64,000 nt of DNA, taken from NCBI RefSeq assembly GCF_945605565.1, contig NZ_OX216966.1, positions 2,181,501 to 2,245,500 on the forward strand, in the 5' to 3' direction. This document shows positions 26,583 through 35,318 of this stretch, piece after piece (the stretch's first letter is position 1; every line of letters starts with the position of its first letter). A model generated the notes under the pieces. It saw only the letters and a list, made by a program, of their open reading frames with translations. It did not search any database and had not been told where the DNA came from. This DNA comes from Paenibacillus dendritiformis (GTDB lineage Bacteria; Bacillota; Bacilli; Paenibacillales; Paenibacillaceae). A program made the translations under genes and the position numbers.

Positions 26583-27941
26583 ATGAAATCCATTAAAAAA
26601 GCATCCCGGTGGCAGCTCACCCCGCCGCAAATTCTGGTGATGGGGTTCGGGACGATTATTCTCATCGGGGCGCTGCTGCTGATGCTTCCGATAGCCAATT
26701 CGGATGGTCAGCCTCTCCCCTTCATCGATGCGCTGTTCACAGCCACGTCGGCAACTTGCGTAACGGGGCTTGTCGTGGTGGATACGGGCACGCATTTCAC
26801 CTTGTTCGGGCAGATCGTCATTATTACGCTGATTCAGGTTGGCGGACTCGGCTTCATGACGATGGCGACGCTGTTCGCTCTTGCTTTTCGCAAGCGTATT
26901 TCGTTGAAGGAACGGCTCATTTTGCAGGAAGCGCTGAATCAAGGCAGCATGGAGGGCATCGTCCGCCTGATTCGCAAGGTGCTGCTGTACGCGTTCTGCA
27001 TCGAAGGGGCAGCAGCGGTCCTGTTCACGCTGCGCTGGGCCTTTGACCTGCCGTTCGGCAAGGCACTGTACTACGGCATTTTTCACGCAATCTCGCTATT
27101 CAATAACGCCGGCTTCGATCTGTTCGGCTCCGTCTCGGGACCGTTCAGCAGCCTGACCCTGTATGTTGGCGACCCGATCGTGAATATCGTCGCGATACTG
27201 CTTATCGTGCTGGGCGGAATCGGGTTCATCGTCCTGTCCGATGTGGCGGATTACCGGCGCACCCGCAGGCTATCGCTGCATTCCAAGGTCGTGTTGACGA
27301 TGACGGGCTTGCTCATCGTATTGGGCGCCATCGTCATTCTCGTCTTCGAATTCACGAATCCGGCGACGCTGGGCGGTCTGAACGGCTGGCAGAAGATGTG
27401 GGCGGCGCTCTTCCAATCGGTCAGCCCGCGTACAGCCGGAGCGAACACCGTCGACATCGGAGCAATGCGGCAGGCAACGCAGTTCTTCATTGTCGTGCTG
27501 ATGTTCATCGGCGCCTCTCCCGGTTCGACGGGCGGCGGAATCAAGACGACGACGTTCGCCATTCTTATCGGCGCCGTCATCACGATGATTCGCGGGAAGG
27601 AGGACATCGTCATCTTCCGTCATCGGCTGGGCAAAGACCGGATATTTAAGGCGGTCACGATCACGTTGATGGCCTTGTTCATGGTAATCGGGGTAACGAT
27701 GGTATTGTCCACGACCGAGGATCATCCTTTTTTGATGATATTGTTCGAGACGACCTCGGCCTTCGGCACCGTCGGATTGACTGCGGGCCTGACGAGCGAT
27801 TTGACCGTGGTCGGCAAATTATTGATCTGTCTGATGATGTTCGCGGGGCGGCTCGGTCCGATCACGCTGGCCTATGCCTTAGGTCCGAAAAGCGAACGTG
27901 AGCTATACAAGCACCCGGAAGGCAAAATTACGATTGGATAA
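26583..27941 (+). CDS. ktrB: Potassium-uptake channel subunit KtrB
   Basis: A 452-aa TrkH/KtrB membrane protein with four M1-P-M2 repeats. The four selectivity-filter glycines are visible in SATCVTGL, FNNAGFDLF, SPRTAGAN and SAFGTVGLT. ATG 26583 has GAGGTGA seven bases upstream; an in-frame GTG at 26574 is itself part of that site. It forms a K+ (Na+-stimulated) transporter with the KtrA ring encoded 60 bp downstream. The c-di-AMP riboswitch controls its expression, and c-di-AMP usually also binds KtrA. Confidence 0.95.
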   Translation: MKSIKKASRWQLTPPQILVMGFGTIILIGALLLMLPIANSDGQPLPFIDALFTATSATCVTGLVVVDTGTHFTLFGQIVIITLIQVGGLGFMTMATLFALAFRKRISLKERLILQEALNQGSMEGIVRLIRKVLLYAFCIEGAAAVLFTLRWAFDLPFGKALYYGIFHAISLFNNAGFDLFGSVSGPFSSLTLYVGDPIVNIVAILLIVLGGIGFIVLSDVADYRRTRRLSLHSKVVLTMTGLLIVLGAIVILVFEFTNPATLGGLNGWQKMWAALFQSVSPRTAGANTVDIGAMRQATQFFIVVLMFIGASPGSTGGGIKTTTFAILIGAVITMIRGKEDIVIFRHRLGKDRIFKAVTITLMALFMVIGVTMVLSTTEDHPFLMILFETTSAFGTVGLTAGLTSDLTVVGKLLICLMMFAGRLGPITLAYALGPKSERELYKHPEGKITIG

Positions 27942-28002
27942 TCGGTGTGCATTCCGGGGTTACCTATAAAAGAAGAGTAATGGGCGAAGGAGCAATACGA
28001 AC

Positions 28003-28671
28003 ATGGAGTTACAGCAATTTGCAGTCGTGGGGATGGGCAGATTCGGGTCGAGTCTGGCGCAGGAGCTGGTCGAGCTTGGCCATCAGGTGCTGGGGATCGA
28101 CAAGGATGAAGAGGTTGTGTCGGAGATGAACAACGTCTTGACGCACGCCGTCGTTGCCGATGCGGCGGATGAGGATGTGCTTCGTTCGCTCGGCATCCGG
28201 AATTTCGATTGCGCGATTGTCGCGATCGGGAATGATCTGCAGACGAGCATTCTCGTCAGTATCCAGATGAAGGAGCTTGGCGTCAAAAAAGTGGTGGCCA
28301 AAGCCGTCTCGGAGCTGCACGGGCGCGTGCTGGAGCGAATCGGCGTCGACCGGGTCATCTACCCGGAACGGGATATGGGGATCCGGGTGGCCCACCAGCT
28401 GGTGTCGCCGAACCTGCTGGATTATATCGAGCTGTCCAAGGATTACACGATTGCGGAGCTGAGTGTTCCCGGCACCTTGAGCGGCAAGACGCTCAAGGAT
28501 GTCAACCCGAGAGCCCGGTACGGCTGCAGCATCGTGGCCTTGCATAAGCCGAACGGCGTTATTATTGCTCCGTCGGCTGAGGATGTCCTTCAGGATGATG
28601 ACGTCATGGTCGTCATCGGGACGAATGCCCAGATTGATCAATTCGAAGATTCGATTGGGAAGCGCAGATAG
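28003..28671 (+). CDS. ktrA: Potassium-channel regulatory subunit KtrA
   Basis: A 222-aa cytosolic RCK protein. The N-terminal Rossmann fold has VVGMGRFGSSLAQEL and the acidic residue of GIDKDEE for ATP/ADP binding. The C-terminal RCK_C domain (from about residue 140, ELSVPGTLSGKTLKD) is where c-di-AMP binds in homologues. An octameric ring of KtrA gates KtrB. The start is ATG 28003 with AAGGAG about twelve bases upstream. It is in one operon with ktrB. Confidence 0.95.
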   Translation: MELQQFAVVGMGRFGSSLAQELVELGHQVLGIDKDEEVVSEMNNVLTHAVVADAADEDVLRSLGIRNFDCAIVAIGNDLQTSILVSIQMKELGVKKVVAKAVSELHGRVLERIGVDRVIYPERDMGIRVAHQLVSPNLLDYIELSKDYTIAELSVPGTLSGKTLKDVNPRARYGCSIVALHKPNGVIIAPSAEDVLQDDDVMVVIGTNAQIDQFEDSIGKRR

Positions 28672-28677
28672 ATAGAA

Positions 28678-28712
28678 CAAAGCCCTCCAGGCCATTCCGG
28701 CGGAGGGCTTTG
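28678..28712. terminator. Terminator between convergent ktrA and zinc-ribbon gene
   Basis: A perfect 11-bp stem (28678-28688 with 28702-28712) with a 13-nt loop. The T-run is interrupted (TTGTTGT). It may serve both directions. Confidence 0.6.
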
Positions 28713-28729
28713 TTGTATGCAGAACGGGA

Positions 28730-29521
28730 TTAGAACAAAATTTTGGTCATGATCAATAAGAGCAGGAAGTAGCCGCTGAGGCTGGCCAGCACGTATACGA
28801 AGCGGTTGTTCCGTGACACTTGGGCTTGCTCCAGCGATTCATAGATGGTCATCATGATCGATACGAGCCAGGCGAGGCCGGCGATGGAGAGCGCCAAGGA
28901 ATAGAATGACAGCAGCGTGATGATTCCGGCGATCGCATAGATTGGCCCGTAAGGCATTTGCATCGCGGCTAATTGCACGAAGAAGGTCTTGGCGTCGAGC
29001 TTCCGACCGCCTTTCCAGCGGTTCACGAAGTAGAGTGAGCCGAAGAGGGCGGCCAAGGCAACGAGATGGAGCAGCATCAGCTGCAGAAAATACGAAAACG
29101 GCGGAGCCGTGCTGCCCAGTCCGATCGGCAGGGAGCCGAACAGAAACTTCGCGAATTGGTTCAGGAATAGATACCCGAAGAGCGCAAATCCGATCGCAGA
29201 CGCGGCAGCCCCGATCACGCCGTACAAATAATCGGCTCCCGTCGTCATATAGCTTGCCGCCTGCGGCTCTTTCATGAGGCGGACGACGCGCGCCATGTCG
29301 ATATTCGGCGTCGATGTCTTCGGCGAGCCATAACCCGGCGCCGGCGGCTGTACAGGTTCCTGCGCGGGGCGGATCGGGAACGGCTGCTCCGCCGCAGCGG
29401 CAGTCTCCCGCCGATCCGGCGAGGACGCCGGGTCTTCGTCTGCCGGCCGTCCGTCATGAACCCGGCACGTATGTACTTCGTGGTCCTGCAGCGGTTCGCC
29501 GCATCGATTGCATACTTTCAT
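28730..29521 (-). CDS. Zinc-ribbon polytopic membrane protein (Yip1-like)
   Basis: A 263-aa protein. It opens with a zinc-ribbon-like cluster (CNRCGEPLQDHEVHTC), followed by a Pro-rich, charged linker (about 25-85) and then five or so membrane helices filling residues about 105-263. This layout resembles Yip1/YIF1-like bacterial membrane proteins of unknown function. ATG 29521 is preceded by GGAGGT on the minus strand. The gene lies downstream of a LysR regulator in the same direction but 94 bp away, so co-transcription is possible but not shown. Confidence 0.65.
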   Translation of the reverse strand: MKVCNRCGEPLQDHEVHTCRVHDGRPADEDPASSPDRRETAAAAEQPFPIRPAQEPVQPPAPGYGSPKTSTPNIDMARVVRLMKEPQAASYMTTGADYLYGVIGAAASAIGFALFGYLFLNQFAKFLFGSLPIGLGSTAPPFSYFLQLMLLHLVALAALFGSLYFVNRWKGGRKLDAKTFFVQLAAMQMPYGPIYAIAGIITLLSFYSLALSIAGLAWLVSIMMTIYESLEQAQVSRNNRFVYVLASLSGYFLLLLIMTKILF

Positions 29522-29615
29522 CTTATCTACCTCCTAGATTTCCCCCATCATGCATGAACATATCGGGTTTCGTTTCTCTGTATGTGTAACAAAATTAGAT
29601 TCGACACATCCTCTC

Positions 29616-30530
29616 CTATTCCTGCTTCGATTGGATATTCCATCCGGAGGCAGCCCGGGCCGTCTCTTCAATGAACCGCCTTGCGGTCAGACTGAGGGCG
29701 GCTTGCTTCGCATAGACAAGGGAGGTGATTCGCTCCGTCTGCACCAGCTCCTTCAGATGAATGGCCACGAGCCCGTTGTCGTCCAGCCATTCGGAGCGCA
29801 AGTACGATTTGGGGAGCAGCGCTGCGGCATGGCAGGGGGACAGCAGGCGGACGATCGCTTCGAAGGAGTCGATCTCCATCCGGATGTCGGGCACGATGTG
29901 GTGGCGCCGGAACAGATCGTCAATCAGCTTGCGGTACCAGGTGCCTTTGGAGAACAGCAGCATCGGAAGACCGTTCAGCCGGGCGATCGAACCATGAACG
30001 CCGGAGGCCAGCTCATGCTCCCGCGGCACGACCAGTTCCAAGTGGTCGGAGAACAGAGGGAGGCAGACGAGGCTCGGATCGCGGATCGCGTCGGCGACCA
30101 ATCCGACATCGACCTTCTGATCCCGGATGAAGGAAATGATCTCGTGTGTCTTCCCGGTTACGGTTTTCAATTGCGCTTCCGGATATTTTTCTACAAATAA
30201 AGAAACAAACAGCGGCAGCGTCGTCTGGAGCGTCGTCAAGCTCGCCCCGATCGTAACGGAGGCATGGCCTTCGATCTTGTAATCCGCGATCGACTTCAAG
30301 AAGTCAAGCTGCCGATTGCGGATGTCGAGCGCGAACTCATACGTAATCTGACCGACCCGGGTGAGCTCCAGCCGCTTGCCGTTCCGGATGAACAGATCGA
30401 CGCCGAGCTCGCTCTCCAGCTTCGCGATCTGGCGGGAGAGCGCGGGCTGAGACAGATTGAGACGCTTGGACGCCTGATTCAAGGTTGATAACTCAACGAC
30501 GGTAGCGAATGATTCCAGCAAATCGAGCAC
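29616..30530 (-). CDS. LysR-family regulator, divergent from sdhCAB
   Basis: A 304-aa LysR protein: winged helix at residues 1-60 (STLNQASKRLNLSQPALSRQIAKLE) and effector domain from about residue 90. The start is GTG at 30530, with GAGGAGGA before it. It is divergent from the succinate dehydrogenase operon across a 330-bp, AT-rich region, so control of sdhCAB or of itself in response to a TCA-cycle metabolite is a fair guess. CcpE-type LysR regulators do this in other Firmicutes. I cannot pick out a definite T-N11-A dyad. Confidence 0.85.
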   Translation of the reverse strand: MLDLLESFATVVELSTLNQASKRLNLSQPALSRQIAKLESELGVDLFIRNGKRLELTRVGQITYEFALDIRNRQLDFLKSIADYKIEGHASVTIGASLTTLQTTLPLFVSLFVEKYPEAQLKTVTGKTHEIISFIRDQKVDVGLVADAIRDPSLVCLPLFSDHLELVVPREHELASGVHGSIARLNGLPMLLFSKGTWYRKLIDDLFRRHHIVPDIRMEIDSFEAIVRLLSPCHAAALLPKSYLRSEWLDDNGLVAIHLKELVQTERITSLVYAKQAALSLTARRFIEETARAASGWNIQSKQE

Positions 30531-30862
30531 CGGGATTCCTCCTCATGTCACGTAATAAAATGATAGAATTCCAGATAAATGAATTTGATATGCATAAAAG
30601 TTATTAAAATTATAAAAACATTGCAATACCATTATAAGAGAAAAAGAGGTAACATGAGAAGTGTCACAACTTAGTCACAAGTATGGAGAGCGGTTACATC
30701 GGCATCACCCTAGAGATTCCGTCGTATGGCATAATGTGGATCGCCTCCGATTTCGCAAAAATGACAAAATGTTGACGCTTTCGACAGGCACGAGTAAAAT
30801 GAGGGTTGTTTCAATTACCAAAATCTACTGGTACGTACATGGAAAGGGGAAACGGCACGCTT
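30531..30862. other. Divergent control region between LysR gene and sdhC
   Basis: AT-rich near the LysR gene, with several TATAAT-like pieces on the minus strand. The plus strand carries the sdhC promoter at 30772-30800. No small gene is seen. Confidence 0.5.
30772..30800 (+). promoter_or_regulatory. Promoter of sdhCAB
   Basis: TTGACG (30772-30777), a 17-bp spacer and TAAAAT (30795-30800), about 60 bp before the sdhC start. Confidence 0.75.
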
Positions 30863-31537
30863 ATGAAACGAGGTTATTTTTACTCGCGGAAGTTGCATTC
30901 GCTTCTCGGGATTATCCCGCTCGGCTTCTTTCTTGTGGAGCATATGCTGACCAACTTCGCGGCATTTGACGGCGGGAAGGAAGCGTTTCAGAGCAGCGTC
31001 AAGATGTTGAATGATCTGCCGCTCATATTCTTCCTCGAGCTGTTCGGCATCTGGCTTCCGCTTCTGTATCATGGAGTGTATGGCCTCTATATCGCCTACA
31101 CGGCGCGGAACAATGTAGGGAATTTCAATTATGGGCGCAACGTGGCATTTCTATGGCAGCGGATTACGGGGGTCATCACGTTTATTTTCGTCACATGGCA
31201 TGTGTTCGAGACGCGCTTCCAGATTACGCTCGGCAATGTGACGCATGAAGAGCTGGGCACCCATATGAACAGCATCGTGTCTCAGCCGCTCATGTTCGCC
31301 GTCTATACGATCGGGGTCATCTCCGCGTCGTACCATTTCACGAACGGACTGTGGGCCTTCCTCGTCAGCTGGGGAATCACGATTGGCCCGCGCGCGCAGA
31401 AGGTGTCGGCCAAGATTTGCATGGGCTTGTTCGTGATTATGTCCGTCTTGTTCGTCTTGTCGCTGATCGGCTTCCGCGGAGAAGAGTTCCAGGCGGCTTC
31501 CGTTATGATGGATACAGTGAAATCGGTTATTGGTTAA
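30863..31537 (+). CDS. sdhC: Succinate dehydrogenase cytochrome b558 subunit
   Basis: A 224-aa, five-helix membrane anchor of the Bacillus type (type B) succinate:quinone reductase that binds two haems b. The candidate haem-ligand histidines are seen in SRKLHSLLG, LVEHML, LLYHGVYG, VTWHVFE and ASYHFTNGLW, one per helix region. The frame opens at 30806. Start ATG 30863 is chosen because MKRGYFYSRKLHSLL matches the Bacillus N-terminus and AAAGGGG lies about eleven bases before it. It is the first gene of sdhCAB. Confidence 0.93.
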   Translation: MKRGYFYSRKLHSLLGIIPLGFFLVEHMLTNFAAFDGGKEAFQSSVKMLNDLPLIFFLELFGIWLPLLYHGVYGLYIAYTARNNVGNFNYGRNVAFLWQRITGVITFIFVTWHVFETRFQITLGNVTHEELGTHMNSIVSQPLMFAVYTIGVISASYHFTNGLWAFLVSWGITIGPRAQKVSAKICMGLFVIMSVLFVLSLIGFRGEEFQAASVMMDTVKSVIG

Positions 31538-31552
31538 GGGGGAGGACGCATA

Positions 31553-33319
31553 ATGGCTAAGCAGAAAATCATCGTCGTCGGCGGCGGTCTCGCCGGTCTG
31601 ATGGCTGTCGTAAAAGCAGCGGAGGCAGGCGTGCACGTTGACCTGTTCTCTCTGGTTCCCGTCAAGCGGTCCCACTCCGTATGCGCTCAGGGCGGAATCA
31701 ACGGGGCGGTCAACACGAAGGGGGAAGGCGACTCGCCATGGGAGCATTTTGACGATACGGTATACGGCGGGGACTTCCTCGCGAACCAGCCTCCGGTCAA
31801 GGCAATGTGCGAAGCGGCGCCCGGCATCATCCATTTGATGGACCGGATGGGCGTCATGTTCAGCCGCACGCCGGAAGGGCTGCTTGATTTCCGCCGCTTC
31901 GGCGGCACGCAGTATCACCGGACAGCGTTCGCCGGAGCAACGACCGGCCAGCAACTGTTGTATGCACTTGACGAGCAGGTGCGCCGTTGGGAAGCCGCCG
32001 GTCTCGTCACGAAGTATGAGCATTGGGAATTCCTGTCGGCCGTTATCGATGAGGATGAAGTGTGCCGCGGCATCACGGCGCAGGATCTCCGCTCGATGGA
32101 GGTCAAGTCGTTCGCGGCCGATGCGGTCATTCTCGCGACTGGCGGTCCCGGCATTATTTTCGGCAAGACGACGAACTCGGTCATCAATACCGGCACGGCA
32201 GCCAGCGCCGTCTACCAGCAGGGCGTCCGCTATGCGAACGGGGAATTCATTCAGATTCACCCGACGGCCATTCCGGGAGACGACAAGCTGCGCCTCATGT
32301 CCGAATCGGCGCGCGGCGAAGGCGGGCGGATCTGGACCTACAAGGACGGCAAGCCATGGTATTTCCTCGAGGAGAAGTACCCGGCATACGGGAACCTCGT
32401 GCCGCGTGATATCGCGACTCGGGAGATTTTCCATGTCTGCGTCGATTTGAAGCTCGGCGTCAACGGCGAGAACATGGTCTACCTCGATCTGTCGCATAAG
32501 GATCCGAAGGAGCTTGACGTCAAGCTCGGCGGCATTATCGAGATTTACGAGAAGTTCATGGGGGACGACCCGCGCAAGATTCCGATGAAGATCTTCCCGG
32601 CGGTCCACTATTCGATGGGCGGCATGTGGGTCGACTACAACCAGATGACGAATATCAAAGGCCTGTTCGCTGCAGGGGAATGCGAATACCAGTATCACGG
32701 GGCGAACCGTCTCGGCGCCAATTCCCTCCTGTCGGCCATTTTCGGCGGCATGGTCGCGGGGCCGAAGGCCGTGGAATATATTCGCGGACTGGATAAGTCC
32801 GTTGAGGATATCTCCTCCAGCGTATTCGACCGTGAAGTCAAGCTGAGAGCGGACCGGTACGATAATCTGCTCAAGATGGACGGCAGCGAGAATGCCTATG
32901 TTCTCCATAAAGAGCTGGGCGAGTGGATGACGAACAATATGACCGTCGTCCGCTACAATTCGAAGCTGGAAGAGACCGTCGTGAAGATTAAAGAGCTGAA
33001 GCAGCGCTATGCGAACATTAATATGTCGGATACGGCACGCTGGAACAACCAGGCCGCCAGCTTCACCCGCCAGCTGTGGAACATGCTCGAGCTGGCCGAA
33101 GCGATGACGAAGAGCGCCCTGCTTCGCAACGAGAGCCGCGGCGCTCACTACAAGCCGGACTTCCCGGAGCGGAACGATGAGGACTTCCTCAAGACGACGA
33201 TTGCCGCCTGGACGCCGGAAGGACCGGAGATCAGCTACGAAGAGGTAGACGTATCGCTTATTCAACCGCGGAAGCGCGATTATACGACGGATAAAAAAAG
33301 TAAAAAGAAAGGAGAATAA
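31553..33319 (+). CDS. sdhA: Succinate dehydrogenase flavoprotein subunit
   Basis: A 588-aa flavoprotein. The N-terminal dinucleotide fold is VVGGGLAGLMA, the covalent-FAD histidine lies in KRSHSVCAQGG, and the substrate-site elements include HRTAFAGATTG and the C-terminal HYKPDFPERND. The length is normal. ATG 31553 follows AAGGGGGAGG, 15 bp after the sdhC stop. It oxidises succinate to fumarate and passes electrons to SdhB. The antisense strand is also open over nearly the whole gene, which is a composition effect. Confidence 0.96.
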   Translation: MAKQKIIVVGGGLAGLMAVVKAAEAGVHVDLFSLVPVKRSHSVCAQGGINGAVNTKGEGDSPWEHFDDTVYGGDFLANQPPVKAMCEAAPGIIHLMDRMGVMFSRTPEGLLDFRRFGGTQYHRTAFAGATTGQQLLYALDEQVRRWEAAGLVTKYEHWEFLSAVIDEDEVCRGITAQDLRSMEVKSFAADAVILATGGPGIIFGKTTNSVINTGTAASAVYQQGVRYANGEFIQIHPTAIPGDDKLRLMSESARGEGGRIWTYKDGKPWYFLEEKYPAYGNLVPRDIATREIFHVCVDLKLGVNGENMVYLDLSHKDPKELDVKLGGIIEIYEKFMGDDPRKIPMKIFPAVHYSMGGMWVDYNQMTNIKGLFAAGECEYQYHGANRLGANSLLSAIFGGMVAGPKAVEYIRGLDKSVEDISSSVFDREVKLRADRYDNLLKMDGSENAYVLHKELGEWMTNNMTVVRYNSKLEETVVKIKELKQRYANINMSDTARWNNQAASFTRQLWNMLELAEAMTKSALLRNESRGAHYKPDFPERNDEDFLKTTIAAWTPEGPEISYEEVDVSLIQPRKRDYTTDKKSKKKGE

Positions 33320-33321
33320 CG

Positions 33322-34086
33322 ATGGCGGAAGCAGTGGCATCATCCAAGAAGATTAAGTTCATTGTGACGCGTCAGGATTCGCCTGATGCGGCTCCTTATA
33401 CCGAAGAGTTCGAAATTCCGTATCGTCCGAACATGAACGTCATCAGCGCCCTGATGGAGATTCAGCGGAATCCCGTCAACGCATCGGGCAAAGAGACGGC
33501 CCCGGTCTGCTGGGAGTCGAACTGCCTGGAAGAAGTGTGCGGGGCCTGCTCGATGGTGATCAACGGCAAGCCGCGCCAAGCCTGCTCGGCCTTGATCGAC
33601 AAGCTGGAGCAGCCGATTCGCCTCGCTCCGATGAAGACGTTCCCGATCGTTCGCGACCTGGTCATCAACCGGGAGCGGATGTTCAATGCGCTCAAGCGCG
33701 TCAAGGCCTGGATTCCGATTGACGGCACGTATGATCTGGGGCCGGGGCCGCGCATGGCGGAGACGAAGCGGCAGTGGGCGTATGAGCTGTCCAAGTGCAT
33801 GACCTGCGGCGTATGTCTCGAAGCTTGCCCGAACGTGAATGACAAGACAAGCTTCATCGGACCGGCGCCGATATCGCAAGTCCGTCTGTTCAACGCGCAT
33901 CCGACGGGCGAGATGAACAAGGATGAGCGCCTGGAAGCGCTGCTGGACGATGGCGGCATTGAAGGCTGCGGCAACTCGCAGAACTGCGTCCGCTCCTGTC
34001 CGAAGGAGATTCCATTGACCACATCCATCGCGGAAATGAATAAAGACACGACCAAACTGATGTTCAAGCGCTGGTTCAAAATGTAA
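33322..34086 (+). CDS. sdhB: Succinate dehydrogenase iron-sulfur subunit
   Basis: A 254-aa protein starting two bases after the sdhA stop, with AAAGGAG inside the end of sdhA. It has the N-terminal 2Fe-2S ferredoxin motif (CWESNCLEEVCGACSM ... C) and the C-terminal 4Fe-4S/3Fe-4S motifs (CMTCGVCLEACP and CGNSQNCVRSCPKEIP). It carries electrons from FAD to the quinone site in SdhC. Confidence 0.96.
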   Translation: MAEAVASSKKIKFIVTRQDSPDAAPYTEEFEIPYRPNMNVISALMEIQRNPVNASGKETAPVCWESNCLEEVCGACSMVINGKPRQACSALIDKLEQPIRLAPMKTFPIVRDLVINRERMFNALKRVKAWIPIDGTYDLGPGPRMAETKRQWAYELSKCMTCGVCLEACPNVNDKTSFIGPAPISQVRLFNAHPTGEMNKDERLEALLDDGGIEGCGNSQNCVRSCPKEIPLTTSIAEMNKDTTKLMFKRWFKM

Positions 34087-34109
34087 CCAAGGCTGCGTCA
34101 GGCCACAGG

Positions 34110-34137
34110 GCGTCCCGGGAGCGGGGCGCTCTTTTTT
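34110..34137 (+). terminator. Terminator of sdhCAB
   Basis: An 8-bp GC-rich stem (34110-34117 with 34122-34129, one G-T pair), a 4-nt loop and a T-run at 34132-34137. Confidence 0.8.
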
Positions 34138-34197
34138 GTTCCGTGCCTCGGTATGCGGGCCTTGGTGGTCATAAGTTTTCCCTCCGCCTCGTGCTGT

Positions 34198-34360
34198 GAT
34201 AGGCCGCCACGCGATAGGCCGGCACCGCGAACTGCGTGCCGTGGATAGGCCGCCACGCGATAGGCCGGCACCGCGAACTGCGTGCCGTGGATAGGCCGCC
34301 ACGCGATAGGCCGCCACCGCGAACTGCGTGCCGTGATAGGCCGCCAACGCGATATGGTGA
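34198..34360. repeat. Tandem array of 46-bp units (3.5 copies)
   Basis: Units start at 34198, 34244, 34290 and 34335 (period 46, 46, 45). Each contains GATAGGCCGCCACGC, a second GATAGGCCGGCAC half-copy and CGCGAACTGCGTGCCGTG. The first two units are nearly identical. No frame is convincingly coding. Confidence 0.9.
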
Positions 34361-34441
34361 GGCATGCGATATAGGAGGGGACGATGCTGTCAATCCGATC
34401 CCCGTCGGGCAAAATGGTAATCGGCGAGGCAAGAACGGGTG

Positions 34442-34627
34442 AATCCTGCAAATCTGCAGTATTTTTCTCCTTTGGAAGCTGGTTTCGATGAAATTGCTGC
34501 AAATATACATCTTTTCGCCCGTCGAATCTCAAATCCAAGCCTAAAAGCATAAAATTGATGCGCTTTTGCAGGAATCTATTTTTCAAAATAGAGCTTCACC
34601 GGGAATGCTGTATTTCTGCAGTATTGG
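34442..34627. repeat. Dispersed CTGCA/TGCAG hairpin repeat, copy B
   Basis: Contains CTGCA-AATC-TGCAG (34446-34459), GAAATTGCTGCAAATATAC, AATTGATG followed by TTTTGCAGGAATC, and a closing CTG-TATTT-CTGCAGTATT hairpin near 34604-34625. The second half aligns with 5851-5927. Confidence 0.6.
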
Positions 34628-34814
34628 CCCGGGGATCGCAAGCTGCGCGGAGCAATATGCTTCCGGCCGCAGCAATAATTTTGACGAATTCGTGAATTTC
34701 ATATTTCCGTAAACAGCAATTTCCTTTATAGTAATGGTAAATATAAGCAGCACCTTTGCAGCACCTCTGCATCACCTTGAGTCTGGAACAGACAGGATAG
34801 AGGAGGGATTCTCA

Positions 34815-35204
34815 TTGCGTGAATCATTTGCGAACTGCGAAAGCGCAGCTACGGCGTGCTCCCGGTTGTTCTTCCCGCACATTAAGGAAGCGGTTGATCG
34901 GTGGGATCCTATCGGCCTGCTGTCCCTGGGCGCGCCGTCTGACGAGTATGACAGCTTGTCGCTGCATATTACGCTGCTGTACGCAAAGCGTCCGGAGCCG
35001 GATGGCATGGCTGCGCAATTGGAGCGATACATGGAGGAGCAATTCGGCCTCGGTCCGGCAGCCATGCCGCGAGAGCGAGGGGAAGCGTGGACGCGAAGCA
35101 TTCGGACATTTTGTCAGCGCTTACTTCAGGATGAACGGCTGTTCGAGCGGTATGAGCATTGGCAGCTTCACCGCGGGCGCTGCCATACGACCGAGGTATG
35201 CTGA
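34815..35204 (+). CDS. DUF1871-like small protein
   Basis: A 129-aa soluble protein. The segment DRWDPIGLLSLGAPSDEYDS resembles the DUF1871 family (Bacillus YugE type), whose role is unknown. The frame extends upstream to 34734, but TTG 34815 is the best start because GAGGAGGG lies eight bases before it and the upstream codons look non-coding. The protein is rich in Cys, Glu and Arg with no membrane helix. No operon partner is evident. Confidence 0.6.
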   Translation: MRESFANCESAATACSRLFFPHIKEAVDRWDPIGLLSLGAPSDEYDSLSLHITLLYAKRPEPDGMAAQLERYMEEQFGLGPAAMPRERGEAWTRSIRTFCQRLLQDERLFERYEHWQLHRGRCHTTEVC

Positions 35205-35239
35205 CAGCTGACGGCTGCAGGCCAGCCTGTCTGGAAATG

Positions 35240-35295
35240 AAGAAAGCACTCTGCCCTCCCGGCCGGATATCGGCATCGGGTAGGGCAGGGCTTGC
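35240..35295 (-). terminator. Possible terminator of the ALDH gene
   Basis: On the minus strand CTGCCCT-a-CCCG pairs with CGGG-AGGGCAG across a 15-nt loop, followed by a weak U-rich stretch (GCTTTCTTC). It lies 25-80 bp after the ALDH stop. Confidence 0.4.
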
Positions 35296-35318
35296 ATGCC
35301 GTTGCCGCGGCTGTCCGG

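Larger units (their letters stand above)
34138..34814. other. Gene-free stretch with tandem and dispersed repeats
   Basis: It holds a 46-bp tandem array (34198-34360) and a dispersed CTGCA/TGCAG hairpin repeat (34442-34627). The remaining 180 bp lead into the DUF1871-like gene and contain AT-rich sequence with TATAGT near 34726. No coding frame with a ribosome binding site was seen. Confidence 0.6.

Noticed and set aside
31151..33343. A 730-codon open frame antisense to sdhC and sdhA
   Set aside because: It mirrors sdhA codon by codon, has no ribosome binding site or family motif, and such antisense frames are common in this base composition. Similar long antisense frames over dnaB (12300-13472) and the GH125 gene (57297-58811) were dropped for the same reason.
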